From Lichina pygmaea (lineage: Eukaryota; Ascomycota; Lichinomycetes; Lichinales; Lichinaceae), in assembly GCA_963422465.1 (NCBI GenBank), contig OY730175.1:1550001-1614000 (forward strand): a DNA stretch of 64,000 bases. Reading direction: 5' to 3'. Below are positions 23,254-35,441 of the stretch, in pieces (positions within the stretch are counted from its first letter, which is position 1; each line of letters opens with the position of its first letter). The notes under the pieces were generated by a model. The model was not told where the DNA came from and ran no database searches. It saw only the letters and a program-made list of their open reading frames with translations. Position numbers and translations under genes: made by a program.

Positions 23254-24350
23254 GGTGGAATGGGTGGACGTGAGCGTATCCAGCTATGACCGTCGCCTGG
23301 AAGTTGTGTTGCTGGCCTTGTGTTCGAGTCTCAGAGCCTGGCCACGGGGCACTGTCCGTCGGTTGACGGCCGTGGGCCGAGGCGAAGCGTGGCAAAGTCA
23401 GTTAGGAGGCGTAACACTCCCGTCGCACCATCTCTGTCGGATGATAGATTATCTAAAGGGAAAGAACACTACAATAGCTTGAGTGAATGTAATACTACAG
23501 GCGCCAGCTACTTGCTTTACCCCTCGTAGCTCTGTCAGTCTACCATAACCCCCCCCCCCCGCCGTTACAATGCCCATAGCAGGCAGCAACGAAGACGTCT
23601 CGGTTCAAGTCGGTTCAAGCATGCTGGGATCGCCTCGAGACAGGCTTCTCGCCCTACACATCAAGGCTAATACTGGACTGTAGAGCAGCTCTCTTGGTAT
23701 GCAAACCATCGAAGTAGCTAAGAATCACGTCTCGCCTCCCCTCTAGATCTCAGACAGGCTGGAGCAGCCTTTGTGAGGCACCTCTACCCCGGAATATCCA
23801 CATATACTATCACAAGCTTGGCGAGAGACAGCCCTTACTCTGATCTGATCAACGGCCTCGGCGCCGATAGCAGCCTCAGAGCGGTTCTTAGGAGGTGGTA
23901 GCGCAATCCTTGAGGGCGTAGTAATCAAGGCTTCGCTTCCCATAATAGTTGCGTCGAAGACTAGGACAAGTGCATGCAAGATGGCTTTGCCATGTCCCTT
24001 GGATCGGAGGGCCTGGGTCAAGTCCTTCACTCGCCAACCGCGAGCCTCCAGCAACATCTAGATTGAAGTAAAGCGTCTCGACGAGTAGAGCTAATAGTAC
24101 GGAAGCTGCCAACCAAATTTCTTTGCTTGTTTCTTGGCCATATGTGCTGGAAAGAGCAGCTCTCCACGTAGATCTTCCATGAGACATCTTCAGGAATCCG
24201 CTGACAAAGGCGAGAATGGTTGCGTTGACGGGCCTCCATAAGACGTTCCTCTGCTGTGGTAGAAGGGTATCGAAGCCTCCAGAAGACGCACTTGATGGTT
24301 TGAGATAGAGAAGCTGAATAAGCTGATCCGATTCACAGAGCAACAGTGAG
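23254..24350. other. Spacer between the phosphatase and RPR2, possible decayed coding sequence
   Basis: About 1.1 kb. Two overlapping minus-strand frames (24376-23888 and 24057-23743) are open for 162 and 104 codons and include a hydrophobic stretch (IWLAASVLLALLVETLYF), but I recognise nothing and no intron joins them convincingly. A C12 run is at 23549-23560. No gene called. Confidence 0.35.
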
Positions 24351-24923
24351 TCAACTTTGGTGCTGATTGGTGCCACCTGGCTCGTCTGTCGGATCCAAAG
24401 ATATTCTCCTGTCTTTGCGTGGACGACGCTCTTGGCCTATCGGAAAACGTCTCACTGCCGCACAAACGCTGCACTCGACAACCAGCACATCTGCCCAGGG
24501 TTTTTGACCGCCACGACTGGCGTTCTCGATCCTCAAACGACAAGACTGACCCGGGAGCAGCAACGAACGACAACGTCGACAAATGGTACGCTTCAAGTCC
24601 GGTGAGAGGCTAGTCTGACTCTTCAGAGACACCTCGAGTAGGTGAGAGAGAAGTCGCCTTGAGAAGCCTATATTGTTCGCTTGGACCGCATTCGGTTCAT
24701 CTTGCGGCGGTCTCGCCGCTGCTGTGCCATGAACGAGCCCCGGGGCTGCGTTAGATCCATCCTCTCGATGCGAGGCCTGGGCCGGGTCTGACTGCCCCAA
24801 CGCCTTGCGGGATACCGCTTGCGTACGGCTAAGATGTGTTGCGGCTTGATATAGGTACGACACCCTTGAGAATATAGGCCGATTTCCCGAGCTGGCCGCG
24901 TTGGGCGATTTATTCCTCGTCAT
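24351..24923 (-). CDS. RPR2: RNase P/MRP protein subunit RPR2 (Rpp21 family)
   Basis: Single exon of 190 residues starting MTRNKSPNAASS. The Rpr2 family signature is clear: FSRVSYLYQAATHLSR near the N-terminus, then RRLLSHLLEVSLKSQTSLSP, then the zinc-ribbon with Cys pairs C115-C118 (CRRC) and C151-C154 (CSVC) separated by NASRGGQKPWADVLVV. This subunit binds zinc and stabilises the RNA core of nuclear RNase P, which removes tRNA 5' leaders. An insertion of about 50 residues rich in Ala, Ser and Gln (about 33-83) separates the N-terminal helix from the rest. The C-terminal tail after 163 is basic then acidic. It is divergent from SUB2, 424 bases apart, so the two housekeeping genes probably share one promoter region. 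Confidence 0.85.
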   Translation of the reverse strand: MTRNKSPNAASSGNRPIFSRVSYLYQAATHLSRTQAVSRKALGQSDPAQASHREDGSNAAPGLVHGTAAARPPQDEPNAVQANNIGFSRRLLSHLLEVSLKSQTSLSPDLKRTICRRCRSLLLPGQSCRLRIENASRGGQKPWADVLVVECSVCAAVRRFPIGQERRPRKDRRISLDPTDEPGGTNQHQS

Positions 24924-25347
24924 CGTCGTTCTCGGATCCGGCGGTTGAGGGGCACCGTATGGAGGGGAAGTCCAATGTACCAGTAGGGCTTTGACGGCTT
25001 TGTCATCATGTCCGGTTCCGGTTAGCGTGGCCCGGTCGTGCCGCTGAGCCTCATGACGCTATACCCTTTGCGGCTCAAGCTCGAAGCCTTGAATTCTCGT
25101 ATCTTATTTCAAAACATCTTAACCTCGTCTCTCCACCTCACTTCCGTTCTCCAAGATTCATCAACACTGCCTCGTCGACATCCTTGACGACGCCATCTCA
25201 GCGCTTCGGCGTGGAAAATTTGCACAAGAAGATTCTGTCCGGACGACCGATCAAGCAGCAAGCTCCTTTCCCTATCTATCGACACGCCATAGCTTGGGCG
25301 GAAACATCAGATCTTGGGCATCACCGGCAGCGGAGTTGAAATCAGCC
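24924..25347. promoter_or_regulatory. Shared RPR2-SUB2 divergent promoter
   Basis: A 424-bp spacer between the start codons of RPR2 and SUB2, with CT-rich stretches toward SUB2. It must contain both promoters and the leaders; no named factor site is evident. Confidence 0.55.
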
Positions 25348-27455
25348 ATGTCTCACGAAGAGGATCTCATCGACTATTCGGACGAGGATATCCCCAGCAC
25401 CGAGGCAGCGCCCGCAACTAGTGCCGCCCCTGCCGCAACGAATGGCGAGGCTGCGAAGAAGGGAGACCTGACGGTCACCGGCGCCGGTGCCGACAAAAAG
25501 GGTAGCTACGTCGGGATCCATTCGACCGGCTTCCGCGATTTCCTGTTGAAGCCAGAAATCCTTCGCGCCATCGTCGATTGCGGGTTCGAACATCCATCGG
25601 AGGGTCAGTCATAAGTTTTCTCTCATCACGCTTCGTTCACAAGTGCTTCTCGAGCGTCCGTCCATCTCTGCATCGCACCGGAACGCATCGGAGACCAAGA
25701 GCCGCGCGGAGAAGCAACGGAAGAGGAGGCTTGAAGGTGTCGCAGGCGTTCTTGCCATCGAGCCGATTGGAGGCACTACGAGAGTGGGAGATGTCAGGGC
25801 GTCGCAGGCCTTGTCACCGCCGAAGGAGTTGTGTCATCTTCACGATGAAGGTCGATGCCGAGGCCTTGTTGCTGCCGGACAGTATCTCATCACCAAGATG
25901 AAGGGTGAGACGGGAGATATCTGTGGCAAGCTGCGGGTGGAGCGTTGGACAGCTCAATCCCGGGCGGGCTGGGGTTACTGCCACGAGCCATGTCGCGCGT
26001 CTTAGGGCTGCAGTGACTGAGGGCCTGCCCTGGTCCGTCCCAGCCAAAACCGATCTGTTCTGTTCTGTTGCGACGTCGAACAATCTCAGGCCACGGACGT
26101 GGACTTCAAAAGCAAATCAAAAGCAGCTGCGAGATGGACGGACGCCAGGCTTCATTCTCCGTCGTCGTCGTTCTTCATCATGATGGGATCATTCAAACTC
26201 TGACATCGTCTCGGATCTATCGTTACAGTTCAACAAGTCTGCATTCCGCAGGCGATCCTCGGCACCGACGTCCTATGCCAGGCGAAGTCGGGCCTCGGGA
26301 AAACGGCCGTCTTTGTCCTCACCACCCTCCAGCAACTTGAGCCCGTCACCGGCGAAACGTCGGTCCTGGTCATGTGCCACACCCGCGAGCTGGCCTATCA
26401 GATCAAGAACGAGTGTGCGCGCTTCAGCAAGTACCTCCCCGAGGTCAAGACGGCGGTCTTCTACGGGGGCACCCCGATCCAGAAGGACATGGAGGTGCTC
26501 AAGAACAAAGAGACGCATCCGCACATCATCGTCGCCACTCCGGGGCGTCTGAACGCGCTCGTCCGAGAGAAGGCGCTGCGGCTGGGCAGCATCAAGGCCT
26601 TCGTGCTGGACGAATGCGATAAGATGCTGGATCAAATAGGTGGGGATCACAGACGACGACGGGGAAGACGAGCACGAGGCTGACCACGAGCCCTGCCGGC
26701 GGTCAGACATGCGGCGCGACGTGCAGGAGATCTTCCGGGCGACGCCGACTCAAAAGCAGGTGATGATGTTCAGCGCCACGCTGTCGCAGGACATCCGTCC
26801 GATCTGCAAGAAGTTCATGCAGAACCCGCTTGAGATCTACGTCGACGACGAGACGAAGCTCACGCTGCACGGCCTGCAGCAGTACTACATCAAGCTCAGC
26901 GAGCCCGAGAAGAACCGCAGGCTGAACGAGCTTCTCGACACGCTCGAGTTTAACCAAGTGATCATCTTCGTCAAGAGCACGCTGCGGGCCACCGAGCTCG
27001 ACAAGCTGCTGCGCGAATGCAACTTTCCCAGCATCGCGGTGCATTCGGGCGTGAGCCAGGAGGAGCGGTACGTTTGGACGGACAAGGTGTTATCGTCATC
27101 GTCGTTGTCGTTGTCGTCGTCGTAGTCACTCGCAGTGGCTCCGCCCTCGGGTTGAAGCATCTTCTGACCGCCGTCGACAGAATCAAACGCTATCGCGAGT
27201 TCAAGGACTTCAACAAGCGCATCTGCGTCGCGACGGACGTCTTTGGCCGAGGCATCGACATTGAGCGAATCAACCTGGCCATCAACTACGACCTGCCGCC
27301 CGATGCCGACTCGTACCTGCACCGCGTCGGACGCGCCGGACGGTTTGGCACCAAGGGCTTGAGCATCTCGTTCGTCAGCAGCGAGCAGGACCAAGAGGTG
27401 CTCAAGTCGATCGAGAAGCGCTTTGAGGTTGCTCTTCCGTACGTCTTCCCATCTC

Positions 27456-27486
<31 letters not shown>

Positions 27487-27666
27487 GGAATACGTTGTTG
27501 TATTCATATCGTCCATTCCATCTACATATATCCACCGATCGATCCATTTCATTCACCCCATCCATAACCTTCCTATCCACGTCACCCTGGCGACTAATTG
27601 ATGAATTGTTCATCTAGGGAGTTTCCGGAGGAGGGCATCGACTCGGCCACGTACATGGCCAACTGA
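25348..27666 (+). CDS. SUB2: DEAD-box RNA helicase Sub2 (UAP56/DDX39), TREX component
   Basis: Five exons: 25348-25603, 26229-26639, 26707-27067, 27181-27438 and 27618-27666, giving 444 residues. It begins [14 protein letters not shown] and ends [15 protein letters not shown], both hallmarks of Sub2. Motifs in order: Q motif within GFEHPSEVQQ, Walker [10 protein letters not shown] (104-112), HTRELA, TPGR, DECD (213-216, the DECD variant typical of Sub2/UAP56), SAT (245-247), [14 protein letters not shown] and [10 protein letters not shown] (390-399). Known role: ATP-dependent remodelling in spliceosome assembly and mRNA export with THO/Yra1. Intron 1 is 625 nt, far longer than the others (67, 113 and 179 nt). 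Intron 4 contains T10 followed by G23 close after its donor. All coding junctions keep frame and conserved residues, so the model is firm. Confidence 0.97.
25604..26228 (+). other. Long first intron of SUB2
   Basis: GTCAGT donor and TTACAG acceptor. At 625 nt it is about ten times a typical intron here and splits the Q motif. It may carry a regulatory or noncoding RNA function; short frames inside it are not coding by my reading. Confidence 0.7.
27466..27488. repeat. G homopolymer, 23 nt, inside SUB2 intron 4
   Basis: T10 followed by G23, starting about 20 bases after the GTACGT donor of intron 4. Confidence 0.95.
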
Positions 27667-28076
27667 AGTAGATGGGGGTGGGGCATCAGGGCGTCAAAGA
27701 AGTAAATGTCGACACCTAGGAAAAGGGAGTCATACACGGAGGCTGCAGTGGATTGTCTTTTTTTTCCCTTCCTTTCCTCCTCTCTGAGTACTCTCTACTT
27801 TTATACTCAAGTCCCTCTGCCCTCTACACTCTGCCGTCTGCTGTACTCTAAATACTGAGTGCTCTCTACTCTCTGCTGCTGTACTCTACTCTACTCTCAG
27901 GCTTGGTTCAGTCAGATTCAGATTCAGTTCAGTTCAGCTCAGCTTATTTAGGTCAATCTGTGTGTGTTCACTCACTGAGAGAGTGTGGAGAGCCTTGGAG
28001 AGCCATGGCAAGCTCGCTCTCTCTCCTGATGGTGCTCAAGAAGTCTCAGTCCTCGGTCACCAGTCACCAGTCTTCA

Positions 28077-28079
28077 GCC

Positions 28080-28124
<45 letters not shown>

Positions 28125-28125
28125 C
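28077..28125. repeat. CCCTCAA tandem repeat
   Basis: Six to seven copies of a 7-bp unit. The unit differs from the fungal telomere repeat CCCTAA and is interstitial. Confidence 0.9.
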
Positions 28126-29657
28126 GTCCTGAGTCCCGATCAAGACCAGGATAGGCCCGAGTAGAAAGACGATGACGATTCAAGATAGCCGGGAAAGATC
28201 TCTATCGGTTGAGGTTTGCAGTCACTGCCATCTAGAGAAGCCACGCCGTCAATCTGTTCTGGATATAAGTATCGAAGCTACACACGATGTCGTTGTGGTG
28301 TCTGGTAACAGTCGAACAGACTCATGCGTTACTTCTACGTGTGGTGGACTTGGTCCACTACTCGGGTCGAAGAATTGAAACGGCCAGAGAGAGGTGACGT
28401 GACAGCTGGGTGGCCGTCAAGTTGTTACTTCGGCTTATTCTCTTTGATAAGGTCGGGCATACGTAACGTACTACGTATATGCCTGCTTGCGCAGGATGAT
28501 GGGTCGATGGAGTTTGCACCTGATCCTTGCATACACGCGGAGCTCATCCTGCGAACGCTGGCAAAGCTGATAATTAACACTACGAAAGTACGTACGCACC
28601 AACGTTGCGTTGAGGAACTTCCTGCTGCTGCTGCCGCTCTTCCTTCCCATCCTCCTTTCTCCCTTCCTTCTCTCTCCCAGACCCAGCGTTCGAGCATCCG
28701 GTTCGGGTTCCGGTTCGGGTTCCAGAGCGCACCGTACGTACTGTACGTACCTGATTTGGCGCCGGCAGACGGTCCAGGCGCGCTTCGTACCAGTAACTCG
28801 ACCAGGCGTCTACTCGTTAATTACGTTGCTTTGTCCATCGCTCCTTTCGGAGTCGACTCGAAATCCGTGGAGAGCGCTCTCGGCTGTCCACTGGCATTTC
28901 GACCGCGTGGACCTTGCCTTTCTTGGAGAGGGATTCGAAACCCAGTTCTCGGCCGCCACGATGCCGACCCGTTCAGGAAATGAGATCTCCCAATGCCGCG
29001 TCGACCCCCGTCCTCCTTGCGCGCTGATCGACGGAGAGGAACGTCGCGTGCGTTATCGAGCATCCGAGGCGAGGCTCCTCCCCCGGCAGTCCATCGTCGC
29101 TCTGTGAACAGGGTTGGCCGTGCTCGGCTCCTTTCTGGCGGCGCCAAGCCTTGTTTTTTTTTTTCCCTCTCTCTCCGGCCCTCGTCGCCGGTCCCTGCCG
29201 TCTCAGAGTAGACCTTGCATGATGTCAAACCATGTCCGTTCCCGCCGTCAGGAATTAGTTGGTAGTTGGCGGAAACGCTCGCCATGAAGCTCGAACAGCT
29301 ACTGACGCCTGTCGATCAGCGTCAATCACTTGCTGTTCCCATCCTGGTCGGCGCTCTATGAATAGAGAAGTCAATCTTCTCCAGGCGAGGCAACCTTAGC
29401 GACGGATCCCTTAAGGTCCGGACCATCTCTGGCTTGTCTGGGACCCAGACGAGAGCAAGCACAAGCGTCTACCTGCGCCTCAGGTAGGGATCTCTGGAGA
29501 TTCGACGCCACAACCGAACCTACTGTAGCCCTGTCCTCCTTTTTTTTATTTCACCGGTGGCTCGAGGGACGGGAGCGCTCCAGTCGGGACCAGGTAAGAG
29601 AAGCATTGACGCTCATTTCAATACTGCTCGGCAGCGACCCGTTACCGCCACCAAGGC

Positions 29658-29702
<45 letters not shown>
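29658..29702. repeat. (CAT)15 microsatellite
   Basis: Fifteen perfect CAT units. Confidence 0.95.
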
Positions 29703-29703
<1 letters not shown>

Positions 29704-30238
29704 GACGGCGGAGAGATGCGATGTTGATCAAATATTGCCATGCGCGAGGATCCTGTACCGCCCTCATCATGATGCAGTACGCGTACGTACATACGTACCA
29801 TACGTACCGGCATGACAATGCTGATCTCTGGTGAGCCTCCTTCCCTGCCTCGGAGTGAGCTCATCCCCCTTCAGAGCTGCACGCGCGCTAAGTTCCACTT
29901 GCAGAAGGATCCTGCAAGAGCTTCGACGTCTCGCCACTGCCTCAGCAGCAGGACCCCGGCCCTTTGCCTCCAGCATGCAAATACTGTACAGGAATGCCAT
30001 GCGCCTCGAAGCACACTTGCGACACCGAGCCATTGCCATTGGCAATCCCCGCTACGTATCAGCCGGAAGCGGCCCAAGGCTCGACGGTTGGGACCGGACC
30101 TTCTGCCCGGCGCACTAAGCAGGGACTCCGCGAAGCTTTCTCTTCCCGCTCGTTCTCTCGAGATCTCCGCTGAAATAGTACGGTAGCTACTTGGGGGCCG
30201 TGGGGGCCACGGGGTTTTACAGTACTCCCTCGACCTAC

Positions 30239-30410
30239 CTACACACAAGTCTGCGTACACCTTCATACATAATCTACCTCGGGTTAGTCCGGAGGACCAA
30301 TACATCATCACTTGCTGCCGTCGCTGTTACTCTGATTCTGTCGCATTACTTAAGAAGATAGCAGCTGATGGATTGTACCGGTGTACGCAGACTTGTGTCG
30401 TGACACTGTA
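30239..30410. mobile_element. MITE, copy 2, inverted relative to copy 1
   Basis: Similar in sequence to the reverse complement of the 20641-20822 element, including AATCTACCTCGGG near one end. The right end keeps the full terminal repeat (GGTGTACGCAGACTTGTGTC then GTGACACTGTA). The left end keeps only about 19 bp of it (ACACAAGTCTGCGTACACC); the outermost 12 bases do not match, so that end is eroded. Confidence 0.75.
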
Positions 30411-32362
30411 TATCCTTGACGAGGGGGACTGAGTCAAGGGCTGGAATCCAGAAGCCCGTGTAGGCGTGAAAGCCTTGCGCGCAGGTGGTCAAGACCCAGC
30501 TCTAGGCACTTCCAGCCTAGGACTAAAGCTCATTCCGGGGCCCCCTGCACGCCATGCACGACAATCATGCAGCTCGGAACGTCTCGTCGAAACTCGTGTT
30601 ACTGAGGACGAAAAGCATCTGGTCGAATGTCGTCGCATCACTTCTGTCGCAGAGACAGCGGTACCTTCGTGTTTCGGCTTCGCTCTCCGTTGTTGAGGCC
30701 ACGGAGCCGTCCACGGCGTGCCTGACGCGTCGGGAACACGTCACCGGCTCTGACGGCCTTACCTCATGGGGCCCGGCTTGGTCACGCTGGCGATACTGTC
30801 AATTGGCTCGACCGCTCAACATTCTTCAATTTCGGACGCGATCTCAGGAGATACTTCAAGGTCGCGACAAGAGAAGTTTAGATGAGCCAAAGACCCGATG
30901 GACTCAACGGAAAAGACGACGGCTTATACTTTTCCATACGTGATGCCTGAGTATTCTACTGTCGCCGCGGTCCACGTCACTCTCTTTTTATATCCTTTGA
31001 ATCTCGGGATCCTAGCTTGGCGTCACGACTTTCTTACCGGTACTTGCGCCGCGCCACAGGGCTGCCGGATCAGCCCGTACCCTCGTCAAGTATGGTACGC
31101 GGGCCGCCGCCGAGGAAGAGTCTACTACGGCCGACAGACGATCACGTGACCACGCCTTTACCGCCCATCCTTCTTTCAATTTTCCGTCACGTTTTCATTC
31201 GACGGTCTTTCCTCATTGAGTTACTTCAGCAATTCGGAGACTTTTCCCGTTCTCTTCATTTTGTCATATGTACGTACCCATACGTACACCCCCATTCCTA
31301 CGCGGACCTGCCAGGGTCCAGGGACCTTCCAGGCCCAAGAGAAAAGCCCGCCGGGGAAAGGACCCCGGTTAAAGTCGCTAGCGAGTAATTTGCGCGACGA
31401 CGACTCGTATATTGTGATCGTCCTCACCATGACTTTTGCATCGACACGCGAAATTTCGCGGCAAGTGTCATTTCACCCGCGACACCTCAACATCTTCACC
31501 CTCTCCCAACCACTCATCTCTCGACAACGCTCTCGAAGCTCGATATCTTGCAACCGGCCAGGTCTTCGCTCGTTTCTGGCCTCTCTGTCCCCTCCCCGGA
31601 CCGTCTGGGACGCGCAGGGCAGCGGACGCTGTCTGCCGTGTGCCGGCTGTTGCGAAAGGGGAAGAGTCCGGCAAAGACGTTCCTGGACCGTTTCCGCACA
31701 CGAGCACAAGCCCGCACGAGCCGCACGCCCGCCCAGAGACGCCACCGAACGAAGGGAAGGAAAGAAGCAGGAAGGTCTCATTTCCTTTTCGGTCTGTCTC
31801 CATCGGCCTGTGTCTCTCCCTCGCGAGTGTATTTCGGTCGTCGTGGGCGTCAGGAAGTCGGCTTGTGCGCGGTGGGTGGAGGTGTGGAACGGCTGGACGG
31901 CGGACGAACGAACGTTCACCGTCCACCCGTCACGTCGCACGCTTTCCTGCTCGCCTGCCTGTCCGCCCGCTGCCTGCCTGCCTCCCTGCCTGCCTGCTCA
32001 CTCGCTCGCTTGCTCACGCCCGGCCATCGATCAGACTCAGATATCCCATACGTATCCCGCTAGCCAGCCTTAGCACCGCCAGCACGGCCTCAGCGGCAGC
32101 GGCTCCGGCCGAACCCATCGTCAGCGATCCACGACCACCGACCAACCTCGACCACAGAAGACGCGCGCCGGACCCGAGCCCGAGCCCGAAACGGACGAGC
32201 GCCTGCAATTCCCCCACCTCTCCTTGCCGAGAGGGGAAAGGAGGCGGACGAGCCAAGACCGCATCCGAAAGGCCGCGACAGTTGTCCTAGCCCGGACGAG
32301 GGGGGGGAACGAGCCGACGACAGCGACGGCCACGACGACGCCGCCGCCGCCGCCGCAGCAGT

Positions 32363-32393
<31 letters not shown>

Positions 32394-32765
32394 GCCACAT
32401 CGTCGCTGATTCGACCCTCGCTGCGTTCCACTGCCCTTGGGCATCCGCTCCTAGACACCTCATGGGATTGGGGCCCTCCCTTTTCTTCGAAAGGCGCTAA
32501 ACCTTGCCGATCGCAGCTTGGGCCCACGGCCGCTGTCGATTGCCTTGGTCGTGGCCGGGGCTGTGCTTTCTGCCAGGGAGATAGCCGGAGGGCGGTGGAG
32601 GCCATCGACGGCTGGTAGATCGCCATGGCACCTTCCAAGACTCCTCCACGTCCGCGTCTGCGGATTTTATCAGGTTCGTCTCTTACAATCTTACTCTGTC
32701 CCTGCTTCTACCACTTCTGAAAGCACCGTCACCACCTCAATTGCACTTGCAACGCTCCATCTACG

Positions 32766-32791
32766 CCCCCCCCCCCCCCCCCCCCCCCCCC
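32766..32791. repeat. C homopolymer, 26 nt
   Basis: Twenty-six consecutive C, followed shortly by CTG/CTA triplets. Confidence 0.95.
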
Positions 32792-33337
32792 ATACCATAT
32801 CACCACTACTACTGCTGCTGCTGCTGCTGCTGCCGCCGCTACTGCCACTGCTGGTGGTCAGTAGTACGTGGTGGTGTATGCTACGGTGTACAACTACTTG
32901 GCTACCCTTTCCACCTCCCCTCCCCACCCCCACCATATTTTATCCCTGGTGCCGTGTCACCTGTTGTGCTACATTGTCGTTGTCGTGGCGCGCTCGAGGC
33001 ATCAGAGCATATTGTCCGGAGTAGCGGCTGCGGAGACCGAGAGGGGGGAGGGAAGCAGCAGGGGAGAGGGACCTTTCTTTAAGTTTGCCGGTGTGATATA
33101 TGGCATCGCGACGACCCCAGAGACGAGTCAGGGGAGGACCCTGACGGCGTTGTCCATTTTCCGTCCGTTTTCTTGACCGTTTGATCTTCCCTCGGCGTTG
33201 TTTTCCCCCCCCCCCTCCCCGTTCTTGCTCTCTGGGTCCCCTCGCTCTGCGGCCGCAGCTCCCCTCGTTCCCTTATCACATCCATCCCGATGCTCGTCCC
33301 AACCCTCGCGTCCTCGCCCGAGTCCGAGCCCGAGTCG

Positions 33338-35405
33338 ATGGACTCGCCGTTGATCTCGGTATGCGCAGTGGGTGGGAACGCCGTCTCGGCCTTTCTCTCG
33401 TGGAGGCTGCAGGCCACGAATGCGTGCGATGTCACGCTCGTCTGGAAGTCCGGCTTCGAACACGTGTCGCAGTATGGCATCTCGATGAGGTACGTCGACG
33501 AGAACCTCTACACGTTCGACGCGATGCTTGGGTCGGTGCAGACGGCTCACCGCAGACCATCCCTTTCGACAGGTCCAGCAAGTACGGCAACGAGCGATTC
33601 AAACCACGGCACGGTAAGGGCTCTCCACGACGTCGTCCTCTTGGCTCCCTTCCCCCAACCGGAGCTCGCGCATCCGATGCGGGCTCCTCCCGTCACCGCA
33701 TCGCCACTGCGGCACGCAGGACGCTGACGACGGAACGTCTCCAGTCGTCCGGACGCCCGAAGAGGCCAGCGGCCTGACCGGCGCCTTCGACTACGTCTTG
33801 CTCTGCGTCAAGGCCCTGCCGGACGTGTACGACCTGGCCGCCGTCATCGAGTCGGTCGTGACGCCCCATCACACCTGCATCCTGCTCAACACCACAAACA
33901 CCCTCGGTGTCGAGACCCAGCTCGAGAAGCGCTACGACACCAACATCGTGCTCTCGCTCGTGTCCGAGGCCGAGATCACGCAGCTGGGCGCGAGCGAGTT
34001 TGAGCACCATGGCTCGAGCGAGGTGTGGGTCGGACCGGCCAACAGGAACCCGGACATCCCCGCCGCCGTGCAGGCCGACATGGCCGAGGCCTTGTCCATG
34101 ACCTTGGGCGCCGGCGAGGTGGATTGCAAGGTGTCGGAGAACATCCGGCAGCAGCAGTACGAGCGCATGATCGGGTGAGGAAGAACGACGACGACGATGA
34201 TTCCCTCCTTCCCCCCTTCCTCCAACCTGACAGGTCGAGGATGACGCGGATGGCCCCGTCCGTGCTGACGAGAGTGATTGTCTCGTGTTAGACCCATCGC
34301 CTTCTACCCCGCCAGCGTCGTCTTCGAGACGCCTTCGCACGCGGAACTGATCGAGAAAGTCGGCGTACGACCGTTGGTCTCGGATGCCATCGAAGAGCTC
34401 GTGCAGATCGCCTCGAGTCAGGAATGCCGCTTCCCCGAAGATTTCAAGGCCAAGATCATACGGGCCATGACGCGGCCGGCCGAGAACCACAGCATCATGT
34501 ATCAGGACTTCATTGCGAGACGACCCATGGAGATCGAAACCTACCTGGGCGTCCCGCTCAGGCTCGCGAGGGACGCCGGCCTGCGCGTTCCCCGCATCGA
34601 GACGCTGTACGCGCTCCTTCATCACGTCAACGTTTCGAACCAGTCGAAGCCCTTGCCAGGTCCCAATGGGCACTACCCGGCGCAGCCGCCGCCCCCACCG
34701 CGGCTATCCTCGGTCGGACCGCCGAGACCGATGATGATGAACAACGGATACGGACCGCGCGGAGGCCGTCCGCCGCCCCCAGGCCAGGCACCGCCTCCGG
34801 GAGCCATGATGAGGAGGGGACCTCCGCCACCAGGCGTCCACATGAACGGGCACGGAGGAGGAGGAGGAGGAGGAGGAGGTCCGCTGCCGGGACGGCCGCC
34901 CATGGGCAACGGCTACGCGCCACGCGGCGGTCCACCGGGCCCACCCGTGCGGCGAATGTCGACGGACGCCAACGACCTGGACGAGTTCAGCCACCTGGTG
35001 CTCTACGAGGGCATCCCCGAAGACGATGAGGCCATGAACGGTCCGCCGAGGGGCCCTCCGCCGCCGGGTATGACCAACGGCCATCACGGGCCGGGTGACC
35101 TTGCGATCCGCGAACGGGAGCTCGCGCTGCGGCAGCGGGAGATGGCGCTGCGGGAGCATGAGTACCACATGCGCCGGGGCGGTGGCAGGCGGGGTCCACC
35201 CTCTCATGCTCCTGGCTTTGACGAAGACGACGACGACGAGGACTACTTCGATCCTGGTCCGCCCAGCGGACATCACCAGCCGACGATAGATCCGGATAAC
35301 TTCGACATGATGAGCGTTACGTCACGCCGAACCCGGAGAGCGCCGAGCGCGAGCCAGCTACGAAAGAACCCGGAGATGCGCGCCGGTCAGTCCTCGACCG
35401 GTGGC

Positions 35406-35441
<36 letters not shown>

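Larger units (their letters stand above)
27667..33337. other. Intergenic region of about 5.7 kb
   Basis: No gene is supported. It includes CT-rich TACTCTAC-like repeats (27785-27900), a CCCTCAA tandem array, CGTACG palindrome clusters at 28583-28595, 28730-28752 and 29777-29810, a CAT15 microsatellite, the second MITE, a CAG-type tract (32355-32392) and a C26 run (32766-32791). Long frames at 31436-32290 are compositionally biased, sit upstream of the reductase-like gene and look like leader or promoter sequence. Confidence 0.4.

Noticed and set aside
28077-28125. Interstitial telomere repeat
   Set aside because: The unit is CCCTCAA, not CCCTAA, and the array is short and flanked by unique sequence.
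31436-32290. Long plus-strand open frame of 284 codons
   Set aside because: Composition is Pro/Ser/Arg/Ala biased with overlapping open frames on other frames and strand, no domain, and it lies in a CT-rich upstream region; reads as GC-driven openness.
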